6,810 bases of DNA, taken from positions 1 through 6,810 of the forward strand of contig NZ_CAKPYL010000060.1 of the NCBI RefSeq assembly GCF_934202865.1, read 5' to 3'. The notes below the pieces were generated by a model. That model did not search any database, was not told the DNA's origin, and was given only the letters and a program-made list of their open reading frames with translations. Made by a program: the position numbers and the translations under genes. The DNA comes from an uncultured Fenollaria sp. GTDB lineage: Bacteria > Bacillota > Clostridia > Tissierellales > Peptoniphilaceae. Numbering within the stretch: position 1 is the stretch's first letter; every line of letters starts with the position of its first letter. Of the stretch, positions 1-6,810 are shown piece after piece.

Positions 1-245
1 ATGTAAAACTTTATATTGTTCTCTTTTAAATAAAAAAGAATCCTATTAAATTTGACAAGACAAATAGTTGAAACGGTTGGAGTATCAAAAAGATCTCCAC
101 CGTGAACTATAAAATTGACCTTGTTTTCTACTGCAAAGTGAGCAGCCTCGTCAATCTTATTAATTACCGTTTCAAAATAATTATCAAGTCTATTTATAGG
201 ATTTTTTTCTTTTATATGTGTATCAGTTATAAATACAAATTTCAT
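1..245 (-). CDS. SbcD-like metallophosphoesterase (calcineurin-like), C-terminus beyond window
   Basis: The first 81 codons run from an ATG at 245 off the left edge, open throughout. The translation begins MKFVFITDTHI and contains HGGDLFD at residues 48-54. These are the D-x-H (D8, H10) and GD-x-x-D (D51) metal-binding motifs of the calcineurin-like phosphoesterase superfamily, in the order and spacing of SbcD/Mre11-type DNA exonucleases. Residues 15-21 (NPINRLD) lie where I recall a conserved NPxNRxD stretch in clostridial 'DNA repair exonuclease' relatives; I could not verify that. The gene starts only 10 nt after the recA stop with no strong Shine-Dalgarno (a weak AGAAGAA overlaps the recA end), so reinitiation after recA is likely. 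I infer a nuclease role in double-strand-break processing alongside RecA, but the nuclease-specific C-terminal part is missing, so another phosphodiesterase activity is possible. Family assignment is firm; sbcD itself is not. Confidence 0.85.
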   Translation of the reverse strand, partial: MKFVFITDTHIKEKNPINRLDNYFETVINKIDEAAHFAVENKVNFIVHGGDLFDTPTVSTICLVKFNRILFYLKENNIKFY

Positions 246-255
246 TATATCAACT

Positions 256-1314
256 TTATTCTTCTGTGTTTTCTGCTTCTTCTGCAGCTACTTCGTCTTC
301 TCTCTTACTTGCTTCTCTAACCTTTTGTTCTATCTCTTCCATAAGCTCTGGTTGTTCTTTGAATAATTGTTTAACATTTTCTCTTCCTTGGCCAAGTTTT
401 TCGCCATTGTATGAGAACCATGCGCCAGCTTTTTCAACTATGCCTCTATCAACGGCTACGTCTAGGATGTCGCCTTCCCTAGAGATACCTGTTCCGTACA
501 TTATATCAAATTCAACTACCTTAAATGGAGGAGCAACTTTGTTCTTAACAACTTTTACACGGACTCTGTTACCAACGATAACGTCTTCTTTTTTGCCTGC
601 AGCTGTCTCTTCTTTTTGCTTGATTACATCAAACTTTCTTATATCAAGTCTAACTGATGAATAGAACTTCAATGCCTTACCACCAGTAGTTGTTTCAGGG
701 CTACCGAACATGATACCAATCTTTTCTCTTAATTGGTTAATGAATATTACTGTTGAATTTGTTTTTGATATAACACCAGAAAGCTTTCTCATAGCTTGTG
801 ACATAAGTCTTGCTTGTAGACCTATAGTCGCGTCACCCATAGCTCCTTCGATTTCAGTCTTAGGTACAAGAGCTGCAACTGAGTCAACAACAACTAAATC
901 AACAGCGCCGCTCCTAACAAGTGCTTCTGCAATGTCAAGGCCTTGTTCACCATTGTCTGGTTGAGACACTATAAGCTTGTCGATGTCAACGCCCAAATTT
1001 CTTGCATATTGAGGATCCAAAGCGTGTTCTGCGTCTATGAAAGCAGCTGTGCCGCCTTTCTTTTGACATTCAGCAATTACGTGTAGCGTTAAAGTAGTCT
1101 TACCACTTGATTCTGGTCCGTAGATCTCGATGATTCTTCCCTTTGGAATACCGCCAATACCTAAAGCCATGTCAAGTGACAAGCAGCCAGTTGGGATGCT
1201 TTCAATATTAAGCTTAGCATGGTCGCCAAGTCTCATTATTGAGCCTTTACCAAAATCTTTCTCAATCTTTTTCAAAGCTTCATCAAGAGCTTTTTCTTTT
1301 TCGTTCATGTCCAT
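256..1314 (-). CDS. recA: Recombinase RecA
   Basis: 352 residues, a normal RecA length. RecA polymerises on single-stranded DNA, uses ATP to catalyse homologous pairing and strand exchange, and stimulates LexA self-cleavage. Visible marks are the N-terminal helix with [23 protein letters not shown], Walker A GPESSGKT (66-73), the catalytic Glu in FIDAEHALD (E96), Walker B VVVDS (141-145), the filament and DNA-binding loop around [16 protein letters not shown] (203-218), [12 protein letters not shown] (254-265) and an acidic tail rich in Glu after about residue 337. The ATG at 1314 is preferred to the ATG two codons later (1308) because AGAGGTGA lies just upstream. Residues 226-248 carry about 9 more residues than I recall for Bacillus or E. 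coli RecA between VRLDIR and VGNR. The gene follows cinA by 13 nt and precedes a metallophosphoesterase by 10 nt. No SOS box is visible in the gap. Confidence 0.99.
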   Translation of the reverse strand: MDMNEKEKALDEALKKIEKDFGKGSIMRLGDHAKLNIESIPTGCLSLDMALGIGGIPKGRIIEIYGPESSGKTTLTLHVIAECQKKGGTAAFIDAEHALDPQYARNLGVDIDKLIVSQPDNGEQGLDIAEALVRSGAVDLVVVDSVAALVPKTEIEGAMGDATIGLQARLMSQAMRKLSGVISKTNSTVIFINQLREKIGIMFGSPETTTGGKALKFYSSVRLDIRKFDVIKQKEETAAGKKEDVIVGNRVRVKVVKNKVAPPFKVVEFDIMYGTGISREGDILDVAVDRGIVEKAGAWFSYNGEKLGQGRENVKQLFKEQPELMEEIEQKVREASKREDEVAAEEAENTEE

Positions 1315-1318
1315 TTTT

Positions 1319-1326
1319 TCACCTCT
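1319..1326 (-). promoter_or_regulatory. recA ribosome binding site (AGAGGTGA)
   Basis: On the minus strand AGAGGTGA is followed by AAAA and then the ATG at 1314. It fits the Firmicutes Shine-Dalgarno core (GGAGGTGA) with one mismatch and selects the first of two nearby ATGs (1314 rather than 1308). It begins just after the cinA stop codon (1330-1328), so it occupies nearly all of the 13-nt gap and leaves no room for a promoter there. Confidence 0.85.
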
Positions 1327-1327
1327 A

Positions 1328-1795
1328 TTATTTACTTATTATTTCTAATATTAAATCGATTAAATCTTTCTTCGCTTCTTCTATTATATCACATCTTGAG
1401 CCGCTATAAATCTTTTTATGTAAATATTGATGATTTTTATAGCTTAGTCCATAGTAAACGAGTCCAACTGGGATACCGTCATATGATGTTGGTCCAGCGC
1501 TTCCTGTTATAGCGTAGACTATATCCGTATCAAAAAGCTCCTTTGCCCCGTCTAGCATGGCAGATAGCACTGCGATGGATACTGGTGTGTACTTATCAAT
1601 CAATTCGCTACTCACTTTAAGCGTATTTATTTTAACTGATGGTTGATACGAAACTAATGTTCCGCGAAAGACATCAGATGCACCCGATACCTTAACTAGC
1701 TCACTCGATATAAGTCCGCCTGTTATTGACTCGGCGCCTGAAATGCTTAAATTATTTTCTTTTAGTATTTCAATAATCTTATTGCATTGTTCCAT
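1328..1795 (-). CDS. CinA C-terminal domain protein, PncC-type nicotinamide-nucleotide amidohydrolase family
   Basis: 155 residues, covering only the CinA C-terminal domain (Pfam CinA family). In characterised members this domain deamidates nicotinamide mononucleotide to nicotinic acid mononucleotide in pyridine nucleotide salvage. The N-terminal molybdopterin-binding-like domain found in full-length CinA of many Firmicutes is absent. Visible family motifs are AESITGG (21-27, usually AESCTGG), [12 protein letters not shown] (44-55, compare VTYSNEAK in E. coli PncC), AITGSAGP (95-102, usually ITGIAGP), PVGLVYYGL (109-117, compare PVGTVW/Y) and SGSR (131-134), whose Arg matches the family GDR. 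The Gly-rich segment after AGP is replaced by TSYDG. The ATG at 1795 has a good AAGGAAGT Shine-Dalgarno at 1801-1808, five bases upstream. The gene overlaps the end of pgsA by 17 nt and recA follows 13 nt after its stop. Family membership is secure; enzymatic activity is less so because several motif residues deviate. Confidence 0.9.
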   Translation of the reverse strand: MEQCNKIIEILKENNLSISGAESITGGLISSELVKVSGASDVFRGTLVSYQPSVKINTLKVSSELIDKYTPVSIAVLSAMLDGAKELFDTDIVYAITGSAGPTSYDGIPVGLVYYGLSYKNHQYLHKKIYSGSRCDIIEEAKKDLIDLILEIISK

Positions 1796-2318
1796 TGAAT
1801 ACTTCCTTATTTTTATATAAATAGTTTATCATCGATAAAACTGTTAGCGCTACGGAAATGTATAATAAAACTTTTCCTATGATATACATATTTCTATTTA
1901 TCAAAATAATTGTTAAAAAGAAAAATATTACTGAGAAAAATTGTGTTGTCGTCTTAAGCTTACCGAAGATGTCGGCTGCTATGGATATATTTTTCTTCGC
2001 AGCAAGCATCCTAAAGCCTGAGATAAGTAATTCTCTAAACAAAACGACTATGACTACCCATGGCTCAACAAAGCCCCTCTCTATAAACATGATGAAGGCG
2101 CTTAGTACAAGGATCTTGTCTGCTATGGGGTCTATGAACTTACCAAAATCGGTAATCATATCGTACTTTCTGGCTATATGTCCATCAAGAAAGTCACTAA
2201 ATGAGCCTAGTAAGAATATCGCAAGACTTGATATGCCGCTTTGATCATAATAACAGCTTATTACAAAAAATGGTAATAAGAATACCCTAAACATTGTAAT
2301 TTTATTTGCTAGGTTCAT
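1779..2318 (-). CDS. pgsA: CDP-diacylglycerol--glycerol-3-phosphate 3-phosphatidyltransferase (phosphatidylglycerophosphate synthase)
   Basis: 179 residues from the ATG at 2318, a typical PgsA length. The enzyme transfers the phosphatidyl group of CDP-diacylglycerol to glycerol-3-phosphate, the committed step to phosphatidylglycerol and cardiolipin, at the cytoplasmic membrane. The protein starts [12 protein letters not shown], the usual PgsA amino end (compare MNLPNKLTxxRI). It carries the full CDP-alcohol phosphotransferase signature D-G-x2-A-R-x8-G-x3-D-x3-D: D45, G46, A49, R50, G59, D63, D67, with a further Asp at D42. The segment RELLISGFRMLAA (95-107) and GKLKT (119-123) are also typical of PgsA rather than phosphatidylserine synthase. 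Several hydrophobic stretches (about 13-24, 30-40, 70-80, 87-97, 127-141, 147-163) fit a polytopic membrane protein. A GTG at 2327 would add three residues but lies inside the Shine-Dalgarno. The start overlaps the end of rimO by 17 nt and the end overlaps cinA by 17 nt, suggesting translational coupling. Confidence 0.96.
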   Translation of the reverse strand: MNLANKITMFRVFLLPFFVISCYYDQSGISSLAIFLLGSFSDFLDGHIARKYDMITDFGKFIDPIADKILVLSAFIMFIERGFVEPWVVIVVLFRELLISGFRMLAAKKNISIAADIFGKLKTTTQFFSVIFFFLTIILINRNMYIIGKVLLYISVALTVLSMINYLYKNKEVFNGTMQ

Positions 2319-3630
2319 AAATTTCACCTCTTAAGTCATAGTCAAGTGCTTCTGTAATCTTGACATCTACAAAACTACCAGGGCTTAGCTCCTTATCGCT
2401 TGTTAAGTAAATTACTCCATCGACATCTGGTGCATCCATAAAGCTTCTTAAAGTGTATTCGCCAGCTTCACCGTCTTCAACTAAGCACTTCATAACAGTT
2501 CCGACTCTCTTCTCAAGACTCTCTCTTGAAATATCCATTTGCGCGTCCATAATTTTGTCTCTTCTACTTCTCTTAGTCTTCTCATCAAGCTTCTCATTGA
2601 AGGAGTAGCTTCTTGTGCCCTCTTCATCGCTATATTCAAAGACGCCGAGCTTATCGAATTTTTCTTTCTTAATAAAATCGACTAACTCTTCGAAATCCTC
2701 TTCTCTTTCGCCTGGGAAGCCGACTATGAATGTAGTTCTTAAAACTAAGTCGTCAATATTAGTCCTTAATTTTGTGATTAGTTCATGTATTTCATCTTTA
2801 TTGATGTGTCTATTCATCATCTTAAGAACGTGGTCTGATGCGTGTTGAAGAGGTATGTCCATGTACTTAAGTATCCTATCTGATGAGTTAAATGTGTCAA
2901 TCAGTTCATCTGTGATATTATCTGGATATAGATACATAATTCTGATCCAAGGCATCTTAGTCCTTTCAAGTATTGCTTTTAAAAGCATATCTAAAGATGG
3001 CCTTGAGTATATGTCCATGCCGTAATCTGTTGTATTTTGTGCGATAAGAATGACTTCTCTCGTGCCAAGCTTATATAGATGATTAATCTCATTAACTATG
3101 TCATCAATGGACCTCGATCTAAGTCTGCCTCTAAGCTTTGGTATTATGCAGTAAGAGCAGTTATTGTTACAGCCCTCAGCAATCTTAACGTATTCAGTGA
3201 TGTCCGCCGCATCTTTCTCTATATATTCAATATCCGCGTTGATATTATCGATGTAAACATCGTCTTTATTATTCTCTTCGTATTCTTTAATTATTTCAGA
3301 AATATTTTGAAAATTACCTGTACCAACTATGATATCTATCTCAGGTATCTCTTCTTTTAGCTCTTTTGAGTATCTTTGAGCAAGGCAGCCGCTAACTATA
3401 ATCTTAGCACCTTCCTTTTTTTGATTAATCATATCAAAGATAGCATCTATCGACTCTTCTTTCGCTGCGTTTATAAAAGAACAAGTGTTTATGATTATAT
3501 AATCAGCTTCATTTGGATTATTTATTATACTGTAGTCACTATTCTTTAATTTATATGCCATAGTCTCTGAGTCTACATCGTTTTTTGAGCAGCCCATAGT
3601 AAGTATAAATACTTTATTCAAGTCCGTCAC
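2302..3630 (-). CDS. rimO: Ribosomal protein S12 methylthiotransferase RimO (radical SAM)
   Basis: 442 residues from the GTG at 3630, a usual length for RimO. The enzyme adds a methylthio group to a conserved Asp of ribosomal protein S12, using S-adenosylmethionine and two 4Fe-4S clusters. The N-terminal methylthiotransferase domain supplies cysteines C14 (TMGCSKND), C50 (NTCSF) and C82 (SGCLAQRY). The radical SAM motif CNNNCSYC gives C154, C158 and C161. A TRAM domain covers about residues 373-438. RimO rather than MiaB is indicated by SDEEGT in the late core and by DAPDVDG (399-405), a RimO-type TRAM motif. The start is uncertain: GTG 3639, GTG 3630 and TTG 3621 are all in frame. The last gives [11 protein letters not shown], closest to the family amino end, while GTG 3630 has the same GGTGA spacing and a stronger start codon. 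Either way it overlaps the end of ftsK; at its 3' end it overlaps pgsA. Confidence 0.96.
   Translation of the reverse strand: MTDLNKVFILTMGCSKNDVDSETMAYKLKNSDYSIINNPNEADYIIINTCSFINAAKEESIDAIFDMINQKKEGAKIIVSGCLAQRYSKELKEEIPEIDIIVGTGNFQNISEIIKEYEENNKDDVYIDNINADIEYIEKDAADITEYVKIAEGCNNNCSYCIIPKLRGRLRSRSIDDIVNEINHLYKLGTREVILIAQNTTDYGMDIYSRPSLDMLLKAILERTKMPWIRIMYLYPDNITDELIDTFNSSDRILKYMDIPLQHASDHVLKMMNRHINKDEIHELITKLRTNIDDLVLRTTFIVGFPGEREEDFEELVDFIKKEKFDKLGVFEYSDEEGTRSYSFNEKLDEKTKRSRRDKIMDAQMDISRESLEKRVGTVMKCLVEDGEAGEYTLRSFMDAPDVDGVIYLTSDKELSPGSFVDVKITEALDYDLRGEIYEPSK
2324..2331 (-). promoter_or_regulatory. pgsA ribosome binding site (AGAGGTGA), inside the rimO 3' end
   Basis: AGAGGTGA on the minus strand is separated by AATTT from the ATG at 2318. 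The competing upstream in-frame GTG (2327) is the GTG of this very motif, so it is unlikely to be the start. The site is embedded in the last codons of rimO. Confidence 0.85.
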
Positions 3631-5998
3631 CGCTTTCACCGTATAAATTTTCTAAGTCTTCTTCTTCAATCAGTACTTTTCTTGGCTTAGATCCATCGTA
3701 GCCACTCACAACGCCCATCTCTTCCATTTGATCGACGATTCTCGCTGCACGTGAGTAGCCTATCTTAAGCTTTCTTTGTAAGTATGATATAGATGCTTGT
3801 CCATCTGCTACAACTAGCTTAACTGCCTCATCATATAGGTCGTCCTTGTCATCTTGCATTGTTTGACTAGTATTATTTGTTGTGATGGATTCAACCGCTT
3901 CTTGATTATAATTTGCTTCACCTTGATTTCTGATGAAGTCGCAAACGCTCTTAACCTCTTTATCGCTGACAAAGGCGCCTTGAACTCTGATTGGCTTTGA
4001 TAGATTCGATGGGTAATAAAGCATATCGCCCTTGCCTAATAGCTTTTCTGCGCCGCTCATGTCAAGTATAGTTCTTGAGTCTATTTGCGAAGAAACTTGG
4101 AAGGAAATTCTCGAAGGAATGTTAGCCTTGATAGTTCCTGTAATAACATCGACCGATGGTCTTTGTGTCGCTACAATTAAGTGCATGCCCGCTGCTCTCG
4201 CCATTTGAGCAAGTCTACAGATGGCGTCTTCGACCTCTGTTGCAGCAACCATCATTAAATCAGCAAGCTCGTCTATGATAATGACTATCTGAGGCATCTT
4301 TTCTGTGATAGTATCAAGCTCGTTATAGCTTTGCATGTCCTTAACATTGTTCTTCGCGAACAATTGATATCTTCTCTCCATCTCTTGAACTGCCCAATTT
4401 AGTGAGAATTGCGCCTTTTTAGCGTTTGTCACTACCGGTATCAATAGATGAGGAATATTATTATAAACGTTTAATTCAACTACTTTCGGGTCAATCATAA
4501 TCAATTTAACTTCGTCAGGTCTTGCCTTATAAAGTATACTCATGATTATGGTGTTGATACAAACACTCTTACCTGAACCTGTTGCCCCTGCTATAAGTAA
4601 GTGAGGCATATTGGCAATGGAACTGATGATGGTATTACCTGTAACATCTTTTCCAAGAGCAAGCGGCAATTTTGACTTAAGATTTCTAAATTCATCGCTA
4701 TCCAAAATTTCTTTTAAAAGAAGTGTATCCTTATGTTTGTTAGGCACTTCTATACCTACTGCGCTCTTGCCTGGTATTGGCGCAAGTATCCTTATATCAG
4801 TTGTTGCTAGTGCTAGAGCTAAGTTGTCTGATAGGCTTAGTATCTTACTTACCTTTACTCCAGCAGCTAGACTTATCTCATATGAGGTAATAGTCGGACC
4901 GCTGTTAACGCCAATAACCTTGGCATCGACGCCAAAGTTATTAAGTGTATCTTGAATAATTTTGATATTATCCTTAATCTCTCTGCCCTTTGAATTACTG
5001 TTTGTCACTTCTACTTCTTTTAGAAGATTTAGTGATGGGAATTCGTAATGAATTATATCTTCATTATGAATTTCTTTTTCTATATCAATTTCTCCACCCG
5101 TATCTTCTGTCTTTTCACTTTCTTTTTTACTAGGCTTAGCTTTTTTCTCAGGTTTTTTATCCTCATTTGCTTTTTTATGTTCACTTGGCTTATCAATTCT
5201 GTCAGTATTATTCGCCCTTGATGAGTCATTAATATTTATATCAATAAAGTCATCATCAAGGCCTTCAATCTTAATATCGTTATGATTTGAAGTATTATTA
5301 TTAACATTGTCTATAGCTTTTACTTCATCTTCGTCATTAAATATGTCATCAGAAGACATTATCTTTCTATTCTTCTTCTCTTCTCTCTTTACTTTTATCT
5401 TTTCTATGCTATTTTCAACGCCATCTTGAAGCTTATTCATAGTATTATCTGTTGTTTTAACTATATCAGCTCTGTTGATGCTAGTTAAGCTATATATGTT
5501 AATTATGTTGATAATAACTAGAACTATAACTGTTCCAACGCCGCCAAAAAGCCTGTAGAACAAGTAACCAACTACTCCGCCTATAAGCCCGCCTGAGTTT
5601 AATTCACTTGCTAGCTCTGTCGCTTGAGATACGTGCGAAGAGAATGAGCTCATCACTACTGTCGATGAGTCGAATATAACTAAAAGGCTTAGGAAGACTA
5701 TGCTTAAAGATATGATCAATTTGCTAGCATATTTCCTTGACTTTGGAATTAATAATACCAAAGATATTGCCAATAAGTAGAATAAAAATATATTGTATCC
5801 AATAGAAAAAAGGTAGACAAGACTGCTCTTTATCCATCTGCCAAAAACACCTGTTGCATCACTATTTGCAAAAATTAGCAAAAATATGGACGCAAAAAGT
5901 ATTATAAGACCAGATATCAATAAAGATTCGTTCTTATCTACCTTTTTATTTGTTTTACTCTTAGTTCTTTTGTTTGTTCTTTTATTTGTAGTTCTCAT
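3614..5998 (-). CDS. ftsK: DNA translocase FtsK/SpoIIIE
   Basis: 794 residues, close to the usual length of Firmicutes SpoIIIE/FtsK. It is a septum-associated ATP-driven pump that moves chromosomal DNA during division (or sporulation, if this organism sporulates). A strongly basic amino end (1-23) precedes about four membrane segments (roughly 25-44, 60-84, 93-110, 137-168). A hydrophilic charged linker follows (about 175-315, rich in Lys, Glu, Asp and Asn). The alpha/beta motor comes next, with Walker A GATGSGKS (471-478), [11 protein letters not shown] (502-512), Walker [13 protein letters not shown] (571-582) and [12 protein letters not shown] (610-621). A C-terminal gamma winged-helix domain (about 718-778) includes [17 protein letters not shown] and GSKPRKVLI; in characterised family members this domain reads sequence polarity signals on DNA. 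The ATG at 5998 has AAGGGA four bases upstream (6003-6008). It starts 24 nt after uppP and its end overlaps the start of rimO. Confidence 0.98.
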   Translation of the reverse strand: MRTTNKRTNKRTKSKTNKKVDKNESLLISGLIILFASIFLLIFANSDATGVFGRWIKSSLVYLFSIGYNIFLFYLLAISLVLLIPKSRKYASKLIISLSIVFLSLLVIFDSSTVVMSSFSSHVSQATELASELNSGGLIGGVVGYLFYRLFGGVGTVIVLVIINIINIYSLTSINRADIVKTTDNTMNKLQDGVENSIEKIKVKREEKKNRKIMSSDDIFNDEDEVKAIDNVNNNTSNHNDIKIEGLDDDFIDININDSSRANNTDRIDKPSEHKKANEDKKPEKKAKPSKKESEKTEDTGGEIDIEKEIHNEDIIHYEFPSLNLLKEVEVTNSNSKGREIKDNIKIIQDTLNNFGVDAKVIGVNSGPTITSYEISLAAGVKVSKILSLSDNLALALATTDIRILAPIPGKSAVGIEVPNKHKDTLLLKEILDSDEFRNLKSKLPLALGKDVTGNTIISSIANMPHLLIAGATGSGKSVCINTIIMSILYKARPDEVKLIMIDPKVVELNVYNNIPHLLIPVVTNAKKAQFSLNWAVQEMERRYQLFAKNNVKDMQSYNELDTITEKMPQIVIIIDELADLMMVAATEVEDAICRLAQMARAAGMHLIVATQRPSVDVITGTIKANIPSRISFQVSSQIDSRTILDMSGAEKLLGKGDMLYYPSNLSKPIRVQGAFVSDKEVKSVCDFIRNQGEANYNQEAVESITTNNTSQTMQDDKDDLYDEAVKLVVADGQASISYLQRKLKIGYSRAARIVDQMEEMGVVSGYDGSKPRKVLIEEEDLENLYGESGDGLE
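3622..3640 (-). promoter_or_regulatory. rimO translation initiation region with two GGTGA motifs
   Basis: The minus strand here carries GGTGA (3640-3636), then AAGCG, then a GTG start candidate (3630-3628). A second GGTGA (3631-3627) is followed by CGGAC and a TTG start candidate (3621-3619). Both candidates therefore have a short Shine-Dalgarno-like motif at the same 5-nt spacing. The outer GTG at 3639 lies inside the first motif and has no visible Shine-Dalgarno of its own. All of this lies within the last codons of ftsK. Confidence 0.5.
5942..5989 (-). repeat. Four imperfect 12-nt repeats encoding the basic FtsK amino end
   Basis: Directly after the first three codons of ftsK, the coding strand holds ACAAATAAAAGA, ACAAACAAAAGA, ACTAAGAGTAAA and ACAAATAAAAAG in tandem and in frame. 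They encode [12 protein letters not shown] and TNKK (residues 4-19). The first two units differ at one base. The block gives a positively charged cytoplasmic leader before the first membrane segment, so it may be low-complexity coding sequence rather than a mobile or regulatory repeat. Confidence 0.6.
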
Positions 5999-6019
5999 AC
6001 GATCCCTTCGCTTATATAT

Positions 6020-6047
6020 ATTTTATATAAAATTTAATACTATACAA
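6020..6047 (-). promoter_or_regulatory. Possible weak promoter upstream of ftsK
   Basis: On the minus strand, TTGTAT (6047-6042) and TAAAAT (6025-6020) are separated by 16 nt, resembling sigma-A -35 and -10 elements with two and one mismatches. Initiation here would fall a short distance before the ftsK Shine-Dalgarno at 6008-6003. The stretch is very AT-rich and overlaps the last codons of uppP, so the match may be by chance. It is the only place between genes in the window where a promoter-like arrangement is visible. Confidence 0.2.
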
Positions 6048-6810
6048 ATAATACCTAGTACAACTAAGTAATATGAAAATACATGGAATTTTTTCTTTTT
6101 AATAAGCACTTTTATTAATCTGATAGCTAAAACACCAGTTATGAAGCTCACTATAAGTCCAACAATCGCATTGACGTCGAAGCTTACTGCTGAACCTTCT
6201 TTAAATACATCTTTTAAGCCTAGTATAAAGCCGCCAAGCATGGCAGGTATCGCTAGTAGAAAAGAAAAATCTACTGCATCCTTCTTATTTATTCCCAATA
6301 TGTGAGAGATAAATATAGTTGAGCCTGATCTTGATATGCCTGGTAGTGCTGCAACACCTTGAACAGCACCTATAGTAAGTACTTTAGCTGCCCCAGCATC
6401 TGTTATCCTCATAGTATTTTTGCCATGAATATTGATATCGATGAAGTATATCATAAAGGCTGTTATAATAAAGCATAGGCCTATGATTAATGAAGACATA
6501 TATAATTGATTCAAATACTTCTCTATAAACAAAGCGATGATAACTGTAGGTATAGTCGCTAATATGATGTATAGAGCTAGCTTTTGATAATGGTTTAGCT
6601 CGATCTTTTCTCTTTTTATTAAAGAGCCAAGCATTTTGAAAAACTCCACGATCATGTTTATAACTTGTTTATGATAAACAAGCAAAATAGAAAGCAATGT
6701 TCCGAAGTGTAAAACTTGCGAGAAAAATACATTACCTTCCTTTACATTGAATAATATTTGTAGTATGGCCAAGTGGCCTGATGAGCTTATTGGTAAAAAC
6801 TCTGTTATGC
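6023..6810 (-). CDS. uppP: Undecaprenyl-diphosphatase UppP (BacA), N-terminus beyond window
   Basis: 261 codons are visible; the reading frame stays open to the right edge. The gene therefore starts outside, and the TTG at 6772 is an internal Leu codon rather than the start. The enzyme dephosphorylates undecaprenyl pyrophosphate to the monophosphate lipid carrier used for peptidoglycan and other wall polymers, in the cytoplasmic membrane; it also underlies bacitracin tolerance. The first visible residues are ITEFLPISSSGHL, the family's first motif, with the second Glu of E-x3-E (visible residue 3) and the conserved Ser/His of SSSGH. The second motif PGISRSGST is at visible residues 156-164, with its Arg at 160. 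Many hydrophobic segments fit a polytopic protein. By comparison with E. coli UppP about 15-20 residues are missing. The TAA at 6023 is followed 24 nt later by ftsK. Confidence 0.97.
   Translation of the reverse strand, partial: ITEFLPISSSGHLAILQILFNVKEGNVFFSQVLHFGTLLSILLVYHKQVINMIVEFFKMLGSLIKREKIELNHYQKLALYIILATIPTVIIALFIEKYLNQLYMSSLIIGLCFIITAFMIYFIDINIHGKNTMRITDAGAAKVLTIGAVQGVAALPGISRSGSTIFISHILGINKKDAVDFSFLLAIPAMLGGFILGLKDVFKEGSAVSFDVNAIVGLIVSFITGVLAIRLIKVLIKKKKFHVFSYYLVVLGIICIVLNFI

Noticed and set aside
244..249. TATAAT on the minus strand at the phosphoesterase start (GATATAATG)
   Set aside because: It overlaps the start codon, and no -35-like hexamer lies 16-18 nt upstream, so it is not a credible promoter for this gene.
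102..1348. Plus-strand open frames of 72-132 codons opposite recA and the phosphoesterase
   Set aside because: They are antisense shadows of strongly conserved minus-strand genes, with low-complexity Ser/Leu-rich translations and no recognisable domain.
1651..1662. AAACTAATGTTC inside cinA, resembling a Firmicutes SOS box (GAAC-N4-GTTC)
   Set aside because: One half-site is mismatched, the spacer does not fit RNRY, and it lies about 340 nt before recA in coding sequence with no clear promoter beside it. A match this weak is expected by chance.
1858..5000. Plus-strand open frames opposite pgsA, rimO and ftsK (for example 1858-2244, 2615-2848, 3079-3360, 4611-4955)
   Set aside because: All lie within well-identified genes on the other strand and show no motif or ribosome binding site supporting translation.
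6023..6772. TTG at 6772 as the start of uppP, giving a 249-residue protein
   Set aside because: The frame stays open upstream to the window edge and encodes the conserved TEFLPISSSGH motif, so the real start lies beyond 6810.
1..6810. Search by eye for intrinsic terminators, tRNAs, CRISPR repeats, insertion-sequence ends or prophage genes
   Set aside because: Gaps between genes are 24 nt or less and no stem followed by a T-run, repeat array, terminal inverted repeat or RNA-gene pattern was seen.

Overview
The window reads as a compact housekeeping stretch of a low-GC Gram-positive (Firmicutes/Bacillota) chromosome. I infer an anaerobic clostridial or Tissierellia-like lineage from three things: AT-rich codon use, Firmicutes-style AGAGGTGA ribosome binding sites, and the gene order ftsK - rimO - pgsA - cinA - recA, which recurs in such bacteria. 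The species cannot be fixed from the sequence alone. All seven genes lie on the minus strand, so transcription runs from the right end (6810) to the left end (1).

In order of transcription: (1) an undecaprenyl-diphosphatase gene (uppP/bacA) that enters from beyond the right edge and ends at 6023; (2) ftsK/spoIIIE, a membrane-anchored DNA translocase (5998-3614); (3) rimO, the ribosomal protein S12 methylthiotransferase (about 3630-2302); (4) pgsA, phosphatidylglycerophosphate synthase (2318-1779); (5) a stand-alone CinA C-terminal (PncC-type) domain gene (1795-1328); (6) recA (1314-256); (7) the first 81 codons of an SbcD-like metallophosphoesterase (245 to the left edge).

Nearly every base is coding. 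The only gaps between genes are 24, 13 and 10 nt, and three consecutive junctions overlap, by 17 nt each with the starts preferred here. There is no visible intrinsic terminator, tRNA, rRNA, mobile element or CRISPR array. One weak promoter-like sequence sits at the uppP/ftsK junction. The genes probably belong to one long transcription unit with translational coupling. It combines envelope lipid metabolism (uppP, pgsA), chromosome segregation (ftsK), ribosome modification (rimO), NAD-related salvage (cinA/pncC) and DNA repair (recA and the metallophosphoesterase).

I do not see a new biological system here. The points most worth a second look are: an extra stretch of about 9 residues in the RecA surface hairpin that in E. 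coli lies near residues implicated in LexA cleavage; recA lacking a visible promoter or SOS box of its own and being followed at once by an SbcD-like phosphoesterase gene; a divergent single-domain CinA; and the repeated 17-nt overlaps with an ambiguous rimO start.
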